A stretch of DNA of 64,000 bases from Jacaranda mimosifolia (taxonomy: Eukaryota > Streptophyta > Magnoliopsida > Lamiales > Bignoniaceae), in NCBI GenBank assembly GCA_018894105.1, contig CM032123.1, positions 20,313,744 to 20,377,743 of the forward strand. The letters run 5' to 3'. The notes under the pieces were generated by a model, which was not told the DNA's origin, ran no database searches, and worked only from the letters and a program-made list of their open reading frames with translations. This document shows positions 1-11,995 of this stretch, piece after piece (within the stretch, counting starts at the first letter, position 1; the number at the start of each line of letters is the position of its first letter). Position numbers and translations under genes: made by a program.

Positions 1-1045
1 ATCCCATATGATACTAGTTCTACAGATTTTCTATTGGTCCTCATGACCCACTTCGTCTCCTAACCATAATGATATATATTTAGTCATAACCCACTTTAAA
101 TTCCTAATACATCTTTATCATATTTGTTCTTAACTCCAAAATTTGCTATTCATCCTATTAACATGATAACTTAAACTGACAACATTGATAAGATTCCAAG
201 AATTATTATAATCTAGTCTTGCCTCCATAATCTTAATTCTCATATTGTTTCTCTTATCAATAAAGTTAAGTTTCTTAGCCACATGATCTACATATTGTCA
301 CTTAATCATCAAGTTGTTTAATGTCTTATGCCTCGTCCCAACAATTTCCAATACATATATATACATGCCATATTATCATCCTCAAGTTCTATTCTTAGCA
401 TGGATACAACATTAAATAGGAATATACATATGCATGTACATACATATACATATATATGAATTTCTTCAATCTATACCACAACTATGCAACGGGACCTTAG
501 ATTCACGAACCAATCATACTACTGCATTCATCTTGATGAGGGGAAGATTCTGTCTTCCTGCTACCGCGGCTAGCCGCCGTCACCGAAAAAGTGAGAAATC
601 ACCATGATTCTACTCCTCTCGACGAGAGCTTCCTAACGATGCCTTCGATTTCAAGTTTTGTAGCCTATATCGCCCTTAATAGAGCTCAACATTCCTCAAC
701 AAAAAATCCCATTGTTGTGCTCCGATCGCCGATTTTCTCCTCCTTCGCCACGCCAAAGCCGCATACAACCAGCTAATCCACTTCTCCTCGCCAATAGCTA
801 CCAGAAACTTTTCTCAACTGTCCAAGCTGTCACCGAAGAAGCTAAAACCCATTTCACTCGCCGTGGAATGGTTCTCGGTCCCTCAACTCTCGCAGTGGCT
901 CGTCAGTTTTCATCCATGCATGTGTGAAGGAATGTGGTCAGAGGATAGAGAAGAGTCGTTTGGAAGTGTTGGTTTGGTGGTTGGTGGTTGCCGGTGAAAG
1001 GTTCTTTGGTTGGTGGTTCACGTGAAGGAGAAGAGGAAAAACGAA
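1..1045 (-). repeat. Truncated Ty3/gypsy LTR fragment
   Basis: This stretch matches about 55035-56200 of the complete solo LTR at 53543-56564 almost base for base in long blocks, in the same orientation. It enters from beyond the window and stops near 1045, inside the LTR, where copia integrase sequence begins. Relative to the complete copy it lacks 131 bp between two copies of the hexamer CAATAC (one copy left at 349-354). The short reading frames here are also present in the solo LTR and show no protein family, so I treat them as chance. The strand is inferred from the solo LTR and is less certain than the homology. Confidence 0.8.
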
Positions 1046-3155
1046 GGGAGATAAAGCTATTCCTACTTTATCACCTTCACCAATGACTATAGTCGGTTCG
1101 GACACGTGTTTCTTATGGAAAACAAGCCCGAAGCCTTTGAAAAGTTCAAAGAGTATAGGAATGAAGTGGAAGAGCAATTGAGGCTAAGTATGAAAGCTCT
1201 TCGATCAAATCGAGGGAGAGAATACTTGAGCATTGAATTCTTGGATTATCTAAAGGAGAATGGGATTCTCTCTCTATGGACCTCACCCGGCACACCCTAA
1301 TACAATGGAGTAGCCGAAAGGAGACACTCTACCTTATTGGACATTGTGCATTCCATGATGAGCTTTTTCGATGTGCCCATATCCTTTTGGGGATTCGCCT
1401 TAGTCACGGCGGCGAAGTTACTAAGTGTAGTACCTTCAAAGTCAATACCCAAAACACCATATAAGATATGGCTTGGCAAAGCACTCTCTTATCAATATAT
1501 CAAGGTTTGGGGATCTCCCACATACGTGAGACAGACAGTGGGAGATAAGTTGGATAGTAGATCCACCTTGTGCAAGTTTGTTGGATACCCAAGAGATAAT
1601 ACGGGTTATTACTTATGTGATCCCTTGGAACAAAAGTTGTTTGTTTGAAGGAACGCCACATTTTTAGAAAAGAAATTTCTATAAGATAGAAAAAGACGTT
1701 GTTGTTGAACTTAGTGAAGTTCAAAATGATAATCAAATCCCACAAGCAGTAGAAATAAATATATATCAAAGAGCTTCACACACAACCTCTTAGAAGGTCG
1801 GACTGAATCAAGAAGCAACTCGAAAAGTTCATATTCCTTCATAAGACGAGCCAATCGGATAGTGATCCGAAGACCTATAAGGAAGCTATGTTGGACATAG
1901 ATTCAGGACGTCGGCTTGAAGCCATGAAATCCGAAATAGACTCCATGTACTCAAACAAAGTATGGACTTTTGTAGATCCACCAAAGGGAATAGTTCTCGT
2001 TGGTTGCAAGTGGATTTATAAGAGAAAACTTGGAGTAGATGGAAAAGTAGTGAATTTTTAAAGTGCGACTAGTGGCAAAAGGTTACACTCAAAGACCCAG
2101 TGTCAATTTTGAGAAAACCTTTTCATCGATCACAATGCCTAAGTCCATTTGAATTCTACTTGCCATATTTGTATATTATGACTATGAGATATGACAAATG
2201 GATGTGAAAACTACTTTTCTCAATGGAGATATTGAAGAAGAAATTTATATGGATCATCCATAAGGTTGTACATCCAAGAGGAGCAAGCAAAAGGTTTGTA
2301 AACTCCAGAGATCCATTTATAGACTTAAACAAGCATCCCAAAATTGGAACATACGTTTTAACCAAAATGGTCAAGTCATTTGGCTTTGTCAAAAATATGT
2401 ATGGACCATGTGTGTATAAGAAGGCCAAGAGGAATAGTGTATAGTTTATGGTGCTTTATGTCAATAACATCCTTCTCATTGGAAATGAGATAGGAATGTT
2501 AGAGTGTACTAAAGCGTGGTTGTTTACATAATTCTCCATGAAGGATTTGGAGAAGCATCCTACGTATTGGGAATACGTATCTATAGAGATAGATTTGAGA
2601 GGATGCTGGGGCTATCATAAATCCTGTACATTAACAAGACAATAAAGGGGTTTAGTATGGAAGAATCCAATAAGGGATTCCTTCCCATGGGATATGGCAT
2701 TCGACTCTCCAAGTATATGGCCCCTAAGACTGAAAACGAGAGACAAAGGATGTCCCACATACCTTATGCCTCTACTATCGATAGCATAATGTAATGTAGT
2801 TCAATGTACAAGACCAAATGTGGCACACTCACTAAGTGTTACAAGTAGGTTCCAATCAAATCCCAGTGACAGTCACTGGATAACCGTTAAACTAATCCTT
2901 GAATACTTGAGAAAGACTAAGGATTTAATTTTGGTATACGACAATGAAGAGTTGAAACTCGAGGGGTTTTCGATTTAAGTTTCTAATCCAATGTAGATGA
3001 CGTGAAATCTACTTTTGGATTTATATTTTGCCTTAATGGCGGCATGGTGAGTTGGAAGTGTTCCAACAAGACACCACGGCCGAGACAACCACTGAGGTGA
3101 AATAATTTGTTGTTTTGAAAACCGCAAAAGAATGTGTTTGGATAAAAACTTCATC
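1046..3155 (+). pseudogene. Ty1/copia pol remnant (integrase, RT, RNase H), copy 1
   Basis: This is the 3' two-thirds of a copia polyprotein; gag, protease and the integrase zinc finger are missing. The integrase core starts at FITFTNDYSRFGHVF (about 1066) and continues through GVAERRHSTLLDI to the C-terminal part ending near 1648. The second catalytic Asp is lost (SNRGREY instead of SDRGxEY). RT begins with the EAM..E and GCKWIYKRKLG blocks (about 1915-2030), is broken by a stop near 2059, resumes with QMDVKTTFLNGDIEEEIYM (about 2196), and has YVNN at 2457-2468 in place of the catalytic YVDD. RNase H remnants run from about 2790 to 3155. Many stops and frameshifts make it non-functional. The 5' side abuts a gypsy LTR fragment. 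The 3' side runs straight into LTR U3, with RNase H C-terminus, polypurine tract and LTR start deleted. Confidence 0.88.
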
Positions 3156-4560
3156 CAAGATCGGATAAACTTGCACTAACGATGCATAAATCTAAGATCG
3201 GATATTGTTCCATTCCATGAGAAACCGTATGATATATGGGAGCATGTTAGTTGGTGCTTGTTAGAGAACAATGCACTAAAGGCCCACTAGAGAATCTACT
3301 AGATAGCCGTAGTGGCAAGTTCTCCAGTTTACATTAATGCATATTATTAGCCCTCTGACCTAAGGATCCATGGTAACCTTTTGTCTGGTCCTCGTGCTTT
3401 GACTTTTACTTGACCACTTAGCAGGTCTTTCGGGTTGAGGTTAGGTATGAGCTACTTGGCATAGAGGTTTGTGAGATCCAAGATGGAATCTGACTCCTCG
3501 CTTTTGTGAAAGACGAGTGCATATCCTATGTATTCTATAATGATCAATTCCAAGATATCTTCGCGCAAGGTGGTGTGAAAATTTGGAAAAGGAGTTTTTC
3601 AAATATGAGGTCACACAAAGGAATCGAACATTGGGAATAGGGACATAGTATCGAGGCTATTGGAGCCAACAAATATCTTGGCCTAGGCCTCTTTCGAGAG
3701 ATAGGAAACGGAAAGACCATATTTGCATCGTAAGCATAGAGCTATAATGGTTCTCCAAAGCATTCATTTCGGCAAATTAGTTGGGCTCCATGGGCTTGAG
3801 GTTGGACATCAATCATGGAGATTGGGTACTCTTTAATTAATGAGATTAATTAAATTGAGTCGATTAATTTAAAAGTTGTTTTAAACTAAAATGAATATAT
3901 GATATTCAAAAGTCATAAGGAGTTGTGAGCCCATGTCCAATGAATGGTAGAACGTATTGGATCATACACAAAAGCCAATTAACCTCCTATTTATTGGAGC
4001 AATTTTCTAAGAGTTAGAAAATCACTCCAAGGTAACCGATTTTGAGGTGCCAAATTGAAGGCCAATTTTTGGCATGATTAATTTAGGTGTTAAATTAATC
4101 AACTAATTTAACGAGTTAAATTAGACCAATAATTAAAGAGTTAATTATTTGGTGTCAAATGACCATCAATTGGTCAAGTTAATTTAAAGATTTAAATTAA
4201 CAAAATCAAGCTTAAGGAGTTAAGCTTCTTGACTTAAAGTTAAGTCAAGGATAAATTAATTAAATTAAAGTGTTTAATTTAATTAAAGAGAAGAATACAT
4301 TTTAGAAGGAACATTCAAATGGAAGGTTCATTTGAATTAGCATCTTAATTATTTTGATATTCGATTTCAAATGTAATTGAAATGTACAAGAAATTCAAAT
4401 GAGATTTGAATTCAAAATTGCCACCTTGGCACCCCACTTGACCGCCCCCTTCGTGGAAGGTGTGATGCCACCTTGGCATCATACTATCTAACATCTATAT
4501 ATAGATACATATATATATAGAGAGAGAGAGAGAGGATCATCCATATGCATGAAAGGTGTG
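3152..4560 (+). repeat. Partial copia LTR between copies 1 and 2
   Basis: This matches the U3 and TATA region of the complete copia LTR at 16158-18367, but lacks about the first 250 bp of U3 and everything after the start of R. The 5' join sits on the shared 9-mer CATCYAAGA (3152-3160), which occurs both in RNase H and in U3. The 3' join falls at about 4557-4565 within TGTG and leads into integrase C-terminal sequence of copy 2. It contains the alternating TTAATTTAA-type subrepeats typical of this LTR, a CTATATATAG promoter-like site near 4496-4506 and a GA microsatellite at 4519-4535. Confidence 0.8.
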
Positions 4561-6346
4561 CAAGATTATTACTTTTATGATCCCTCGAAGCAAAATTTGT
4601 TTATTTCAAAGAACGCTTACTTTTTGAAAAAGGGATTTCTATTATAAAGAATGGCATTGTTGTTGAACTTGATGAAGTTCAAGATGATCAAAAAATCCCA
4701 TAAGCGGTGGAAATAAATGAACATCGAGAGCCTTACACATAACCTCTAAAAAGATCGAACTGAATCAAGAAGCAACCCAAAATGTTCGGATTCCTTCATG
4801 AGATGGGTTAATCAGATAGAAATCCAAATACCTTTAAGGAAGTTATGTTGGACATAGATTTGGGACATTAGCTTAACACCATGAAATCCAAAATGGACTC
4901 TATGTACTCCAACAAAGTATGGACTTTAGTAGATCCACTAGAGGGTATAGTACCCGTTGGTTGCAAGTGGATCTATAAGTGAAAGCTAGGAGTAGATAGA
5001 GACCTTTTGATCGATCGCAATCCTAAGTATATTAGGATTTTACTTTCCATACCCGCATATTATGGCTATAAGATATGCCAAATGGATGTGAAAATCGTTT
5101 TCCTCAATAGATACATTGAAGAAGAAATTATATTGAGCAACAACAAGGTTTTACATCCAAAAGAAGTGAGTAAGCAAAAGGTTTGCAAACTTGATAGATC
5201 CATTAATGGACTCAAATACGCATCCTGAGGTTGGAGCATACGTCTTGATAAGACAGTCAAATCGTTTAGCTTTGTCAAAAATATGTATAAACTTGTGTGT
5301 ACAAGAAGGCTAGTAGGAGTAATATACAATTTATTGTGCTTTATGTGGATGACATTCTTCTCATTGGGAATGAGAAAGCAATATTATAGTATACTAAAGC
5401 CTGGTTATCTACTCAATTCTCCATGAAGGATTTGAGAGAAGCATCCTATGTATTAGGAATATGTATATATAGAGATAGATTAAGGAGGTTGATGGGGCTT
5501 TCCCAAGCATTGTACATTGACAAGATATTAAAGTGTTTTAGTATGGAAGAATCTAAAAGGGATTCCTCATTACAGGACACAATCTTTGTCTCCCCAAGTC
5601 TATGGCCCCTAAGACTGATGACGAGAGACATAGAATATCCCACATACCTTATTCATCTGGCATAGGGAGGAGCATAATGTATGTCGTTCAATGTACAAGG
5701 CTGGATGTACCACATGCTCTAAATGTTACGAGCCGCTTTCTATTTGATCCTAGTGAATGTCACTCACTGGATGGTGTTAAAGTAATCCTTAGGTACTTAA
5801 GAAGGACTAAGGATTTATTTTTGGTATATAGCAACGGAGAATTGAAACTCGAGGGTTTTCGAATTCTAGCTTTCAATCTAATGTAGATAACCTAAAATCC
5901 ACTTGTGGATTTGTATTTTGCCTTAATGGCTGCACGGTGAGTTGGAATAGTTCCAAACAAGACACAACGGCCGATTCAACCACAGAGGCGGAATATATTA
6001 CGGCTTTAGAAGCTGCAAAGAAAGGTGTTTGGTTGAAAAAATTCATCCAAAAGTTAGATATGGTACCTAGTATTGTTGAGCTTGCAGTTGTCTTCTATGA
6101 CAACAATAGTGCGGTGGCACAAGCTAAAGAGCCAAGGTCTGATTAGCAATCCAAGCACATTTTGAGGAGATATCATTTGATCCAGGAGATCATTGATAGA
6201 GACAATATTCGAGTGGAGATGGTTGCCTCAGAAGATAATATAGTAGATCTATTAACAAAACCCTTAGTGCAAAAGGTATTTGAAGGAGATCTTGAGAATA
6301 TGGGCCTTAAGGCTATGGGAAATTATCTTTAAGGTAAGTGGGAGAT
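4561..6346 (+). pseudogene. Ty1/copia pol remnant (integrase tail, RT, RNase H), copy 2
   Basis: It begins in the linker after integrase (YYFYDPSKQ-like, about 4570), passes a degenerate spacer and enters RT at PVGCKWIYK (about 4953). About 80 bp of RT is deleted near 5000, removing the block expected between KLGVD and the IRILL segment. RT then shows QMDVKIVFLN (about 5080) and an intact YVDD at 5342-5353. The tether region (GLSQALYIDKIL, about 5496) and RNase H follow, with WNSSKQDTTADSTTEAEY (about 5943) and DNNSAVAQAKEPRS (about 6100) giving the Glu and Asp of the active site. The C-terminal DLLTKPL is readable near 6245. Stops at about 4979, 5226 and 6144 and several frameshifts make it dead. 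A purine-rich tract, AAGGTAAGTGGGAGAT at 6331-6346, directly precedes the 3' LTR. Confidence 0.9.
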
Positions 6347-8488
6347 TGTTGGAATAGTGCTTCGCAACCAATTAGATTAGCATGGAAACTATTTCACTTA
6401 TGATACAATCTTGATTGAATAATATTTATTATAAATGACCATCTTCATCTTATGCATATTTTACTTCATTAGCATTTGGCTAAAGCCCTTAGATCACACA
6501 AGATTATGGGATTTCGTCACGCACTAGGTGGTGATCATGAAACAAGTCTTATACTGTCGTGATCTTAAAATATTTCAAATCATAGAATCTTATGAGACAG
6601 AGCATCTAAGATTCAGATAAACTAGCACTAACAGTGCATAAATCCAAGGGGTTGGATATTGCTCCATTTCATGAGCAATCCATGTTAGACATGGGTGCAT
6701 GTTAGTAGGTGCTTGTTAGAGAACAAGTTCACCGAAGGCCCAGTCGAAGAATCTACTAGATTGCCGTAGTGGCAAGTTTTCCAGCTTACACTAGTGCATA
6801 TAATTATTCCTTTGACCTAAGGATTCATGGTAACCTTGTGTTCAGGTCATCATGCTTTGACTTTTCCTTGACCACCTTGCGGGTCACTCGAGTTAAGCTT
6901 AGGTATGAGCTATTTAGACCTGGAGGTTTGTGAGATTCAAGATGGGATCCATCTCCTCGTTGTTGTGAAGGGCAAGTGCATCTCCTATGTATTCTATAAT
7001 CACTGATTCCACGAAATCCTTACGCAAGGTGGTATGACAATTTGAAAAATGAGTTTTCCAAACATAAGGTTAGGCCTCTTTCAGAAGATAGGAGACGAAA
7101 GGACCGTATTTGTATGGTAAGCGTAGAGGTATAATGGTTCTCCAAAAGCAAATTTATTTCAACCAATTAGTTGGGCTCCATGGGTTTGAGGTTGGGCATC
7201 AACCATGAAGATTGGGTACTCTTCTATTAATAGAGATTAATTGGATTGAGTTACTAGTTTAAAGGAGTTTAAACTAATGTGAATATTTCAATATTCCAAA
7301 TATCACAAGAGTTGTGAGCCCATGTCCAATGAATGGTGGAACCTAATAGGTCACACACAAAAGCCAATAGGAAATCCTATTTAATGAAGGAAATTTTCTA
7401 AGAGTCAGAGGTAAAACGGTTGGCTAATTTTTCGTCATTTTGATTTGAGCAATTTAATTGTTAAATTGATCTAAACAATCTAAGGAGTTAAATTAGACCA
7501 ATTAAATTGAGGAGTTAATTTAATTTGTGCCACATGACTATCAATTGGTCAGGTTAACTTAAGGAGTTAAGTTGACGTCTTCTAGCTTAAAGAGTTAAGC
7601 TAATTCACTTAAAGAGTTAACTCAAGACTAATTAATTAAATTAAGGGGTTCATTTAATTAAAATGAAGAATTAATATTGGAGGAAAAATTCAAATCAAAG
7701 AGTTCATTTGAATGCATTAGAATTTATTTGAATGACATTTCATGAGATGAAATGAACATTCCAAATGAAATTCAAACGCAAGTGAAATTCACATTTCACA
7801 CATGCAACTTGTCTTGCAAGTTGGCGCCAACCTCATGGAAGCCATGATGCCAACTTGCATCACACCTCCCTCCCTATAAGTAGGAGAGGGGTGGCTGGCC
7901 ATGCTTGCTTGTATAATCTAATTGTTAAATTCCATTTTTCCCTCCAATTTTGTGTGATTCACTCATATATTGAAGTCTCACACTTCTTCTTCATCCTATC
8001 TCCTAAAATTGGCTTTTGTCTCCTTCTTCTCTCTTTGGTTTTCTATCTAACTAAGGAGTGATTTGGATTTGCCATTGGTGTGTGGATCTTCGCATTAGAT
8101 GCCAGACAATTGGATAGCTTGGCTTTTGGAGATCCACTGCCAGGGCAGAAACTTTGGAGGTGTGTTTCCAGACCTTGCTGAATTCAATTATCGCTGAATT
8201 TTTTATTAGAGCTTCCCCAAGGTGTTGAGGAGCTTGTGTCCAAATTTCAGCAATTTTGGAGGTGGTTTGATTGGGCAATTGTTTCCGAGTTACCACTGCG
8301 CCACAGGAAGACAACTCAGAAAAGTTCAAGTATTCTTCCACTCTACCTTGGATTTTTGAGCAATCAAGGTAATCCTTCATCCAAATCTGAATTAGAAGCA
8401 TGATTAGATCCTTGGTTTCAAGTGTACCCAAGTTAATTTAGCTATTTTGTGCTTTATTTATTGAATCCTTGTGCTACATTTGACTTCA
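6347..8488 (+). repeat. Copia 3' LTR of copy 2 (full length)
   Basis: It starts TGTTGGAATAGTGC immediately after the polypurine tract and ends ...TTGACTTCA, the same termini as the complete element at 16158-25665. The length is 2142 bp. A promoter-like CTATAAGTAG lies at 7874-7883. This copy differs in U3 and in the R region from the element at 16158 and is closer to the minus-strand solo LTR at 29376-33105, which suggests two LTR subfamilies. A target-site duplication cannot be checked because the matching 5' LTR is missing. Confidence 0.85.
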
Positions 8489-9001
8489 TGACCAACAAAA
8501 ATGTACTTATTTAATATTTAGAGTACAATTTGTCTACTCCCTATTCTAATCCAAAATAATTTCTAAGAAATTGCCAAAATAAAACCAACACACATCAAAT
8601 TTCCCCAATTCATTGTCAACAACATTTGCTCCAAAATATTTTTGCAAAACACTCAAAATAAAATCAAACATTATTAATATTTCTGTTCAAATATCACTTT
8701 TCTTGCGTTATTTACAACCCACCCCCGGCCACCACTCTCTCTAAATAAATGGTGTGTGGAGCAAGTAGTGCATTTTGGACTGCAATTATGAATTCGGGTA
8801 AAAATGTGGAATGAAACAATAAATATTATCGATGGCAAATATTCCTACACTTTTGAAAATTAATTGTGAGCGATGATGTCATGACAAAAGTAACACGACA
8901 CGAGACTACGTCATATATTGTTTTCCTCCTCTTTTCTTATTCAAAGTATCGATTTTGACATTTAGCAATCTATTTTCCTTGCACCATGCAATGATACCTA
9001 A
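8489..9001. other. No gene seen; AT-rich flank
   Basis: AT-rich DNA between the copia LTR and the first MITE. I see no reading frame with family resemblance and no clear repeat, so it may be older host sequence. Confidence 0.5.
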
Positions 9002-9437
9002 GGGCTGATTTGCTAAGAATGATGTGATTAGAAGTGATATATAAGTAAAGGATACATTTTAAGCTCATTAGGATAAAATATTTTAATTTTATGTTTGGTT
9101 GGTATGATTAATATATAAATAAATTAAAATATAATATATAAATTTACTATTATATCCTTTATACTTTTTAATAAGTTTTTCATAATTCCCTCATTCTTTC
9201 CCATTTTTAGGATCATGCTTTAATTGAAAATAAGATAAAAAATAGACCCTATTAAATCTTTGTAATTCTTATCACACCTAATCAAGCATTCCCTCCTTTG
9301 ATCCATTTTCCAAAAGCAACAATAAGTAATGTAGGACCTAGGATTTATCAAGGACTTTTATCAATTGAAACAAACATTAAAAGAGGCTTGATTAGATATG
9401 TATCACACCTAATTAAGCCAACCAAACAAATAGATTT
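9002..9437 (+). mobile_element. Tourist-like (PIF/Harbinger) MITE A
   Basis: A 436-bp non-coding element flanked by TAA on both sides (8999-9001 and 9438-9440). The ends GGGCTGATTTGC and, inverted, AAATCTATTTGTTTGG form imperfect terminal inverted repeats. It matches element B at 10684-11114 over its whole length in inverse orientation. Family assignment rests on the 3-bp TAA duplication and the GGG.(N)TGTTTG-style ends. Confidence 0.6.
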
Positions 9438-10683
9438 TAAGAATCAAATGGCGACATGTTTTCCTTATGATAGCCTACTATTGTGTGTCGGAGCACTAAA
9501 AAGAAACCTCTTACTATTACAATAATATTGAACTTATTATATCAACTTGATCTCTTGAATACCTAAATACAGGAGTATAAATGAATAATGCTATATAAAG
9601 TCTTTGTCAAAATCTTGTGAAGTACTCAAAGATTGTGTAAATTGAAGGCCCAACTCTATATGGGTTAATCTATTATGAATAATAGACTAGAATATATAAC
9701 ATTTAACGTGCTTTATTTTTTTTATTCAATTTTAAAGATACAAGTTAGGTGTATGTAATCCACAGCTACATATTTTTTAAAAAAATATTTAATATACACT
9801 CGACATTTATCTATAAACTAAAATTAATGGAGAAATACCATTTGAATAAAGGATCAAAATTGAGTTTCATATTGTCAATGTTGCAGCGCAAAATTGTACA
9901 TCACATGTTATGTTTATATCGGCATGTTAAACATATGTTAAACATTATAATAGCATGTGTTCTGATATCAAAACCGTCATGCGGCGAGTAGAATTCAGCA
10001 CATTAGAAGCTCTGTAGAGTCACTTTTAGACTTTCCTCAAACTCAAGAGATCTTACTTTTGTTTTCTAATCTTCTGAATCACTCTTGTGTCCATGAGCCA
10101 CATCAATCCATGAGTCACGACTTTAACTGGTCATCGAAACTGGGCCAAGAGGTTGGGGAAAATAATATTTTTCAGACCTATTAAACCCTATTTTACATAT
10201 TGGAATAAATCCCACATTGTTAATGTTCAAATGGTGTTATACGTAATTATTAAAATAATACTATTTTTTCATCCTAACACTATTGGAGTTAATGAGACTC
10301 ATATCAAATTAAATAATAAATATTTCGTTAATATAATTTAACCCATAAATTATCAATCTTACATTAAAATATTATTGTCATATAAAAACTATTCTTTTAG
10401 AAATATCTAGGTCAATCACATTTCTCATACATAATTTTATTTTGTACCCTCTAAAATCAATATTTTTATGAAATAAATCCAAACAAATTTTTATTTTTTC
10501 ACAAAAACTTAGTAAAAATAGTTCTAATCTAGAAGTAAAAATGTGAAAACGGTATTGAAAATGTAATCGAATAGACCCTAAGAATATCTTGTTTAAATTA
10601 ATTTCCATGTACTTTAAAAAAATTACAATTGTGAAGATTCAAAGTATTGAATTGACCAAAGTGGCATATATCAATACCTTTAA
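9438..10683. other. No gene seen between the two MITEs
   Basis: An AT-rich 1.2 kb spacer. A short stretch at 10200-10380 (ATCCCACATTG followed by AT-rich sequence) resembles the beginning of plant LTRs, but I cannot define ends. None of the short frames resembles a known protein. Confidence 0.4.
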
Positions 10684-11114
10684 GGCTTGTTTGCTTGCCT
10701 CGATTGGGTGTGATACATACCAAATCAAACATCTTTTAATGTTTGTTTCAATTGATAAAAGCCCTTGACAAATCTTAGGCCCAATATTATTTGTTGTTGC
10801 TTCTAGAAAATGGATCAAAGGGGGAAATGTTTGATTTGGTGTGATAAGAATTACAAATATCAAATAGGGCCTATTTTTTATATTATTTCCAGTTAAACCC
10901 TATTCCTAAGAATGGGGAAGAATGAAGAAATTGTGAAAAACTTATTAAAAAATATAAATAATACAATAGTAAATATATATTATATTTTAATTTATTTATA
11001 TATTAATCTTACCAACCAAACATAAAATTAAAATATTCTATCCTAATGGATTTAAAATGTATCTATTTACTTATATATCACTTCTAATCACATCATTCAA
11101 AGCAAATAAGCCCC
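10684..11114 (-). mobile_element. Tourist-like (PIF/Harbinger) MITE B
   Basis: 431 bp, an inverted copy of MITE A. Its ends GGCTTGTTTGCTT and (inverted) GGGGCTTATTTGCTT form good terminal inverted repeats. The left flank is TAA (10681-10683) and the right flank is TAT, so one side of the duplication is changed by a base. It carries no coding capacity. Confidence 0.6.
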
Positions 11115-11589
11115 TATATTGTGCGTAAGAAAAGTCATTTCTTCTAAAATTGTATCCTACAGTCACTCTTGTGTGTGTGTGTGTCCCCTATATATATAGG
11201 GAGAGAATAAAACAAAAGAGGAAAAATATATAGAAAATGAGAAAATAGAAAGTTTCAAACAAAAGAAAAAAACACAAAAAAGAATATAAAAAGCATAAAA
11301 TTACACTTGTTTGTGTGATCGGTCAAACGATCAAACGTTGCACAACTATTGTGGATGTTAGTATAATTTCAACATTTTTGAGAAGGTTTATGTCAAAATA
11401 TAATATCTCTAATTCTGACGCACAAGCAAATAATTCATAAAACCAATCAACACATAATTTGATTAATCAAAATTTGTTTCAAATTCAAATTTCAAACGCC
11501 TTTTAATTTCTCTTTTTACCATGAATTGGGCTTCCAGTTTATATATGTATGTGTATATATATTATGTAACATTCTCAAATCAATTTTAA
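11115..11589. other. AT-rich spacer with GT microsatellite and palindrome
   Basis: It contains a short GT run near 11168-11183 followed by the 16-bp perfect palindrome CCCTATATATATAGGG (about 11186-11202) and an A-rich tract. No gene is seen. Confidence 0.5.
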
Positions 11590-11995
11590 AAGTGATGCAG
11601 CATAGAAGTGGAGTCAAATTACTTTTCCGTCAATAACAAAATGTTGGTTCGCTTTTTTGAATAGCGTGCAAAGAGATTTTTAGCTCTTGAAGATTCTCAA
11701 AATTTTATGATTCTTTATAAATGATTTCCTGTTCAAGATCTCTTTAGCATTTAGTATTTATAGTTTACTTTTTATGAGCTTAGGCACATTAGGATTTTGT
11801 TGCCCTCCTTCATGAGCTTAGTTGAATTTGGCTCTCTAGCCCTTCTTATTTAATCGATCCAAATTATCTTCGCAGACTTAATTATCCACATCATTAAGCT
11901 TCCCTATTTTCAATTTGTAAATCTTATTTTCATACTGAAAATATGTCAAAAAATTTAATTTTTAATATTTACCTCACCTTATTTTGTTAAAATAA
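11590..11995 (-). repeat. Gypsy LTR end with internal leader, copy L1
   Basis: This is directly repeated at 27030-27361 and 27672-27735. Both copies keep, on the minus strand, a TATA site AAACTATAAATACT (here 11753-11767). They share a boundary CAACATTTTGTTRTC followed by leader-like sequence, which would be the LTR/primer-site junction. The reading as an LTR is inferred from the promoter-like site, direct repetition, and the protease scrap of a gypsy element in the same region and orientation. The first primer-site bases are too decayed to name a tRNA. Confidence 0.5.
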
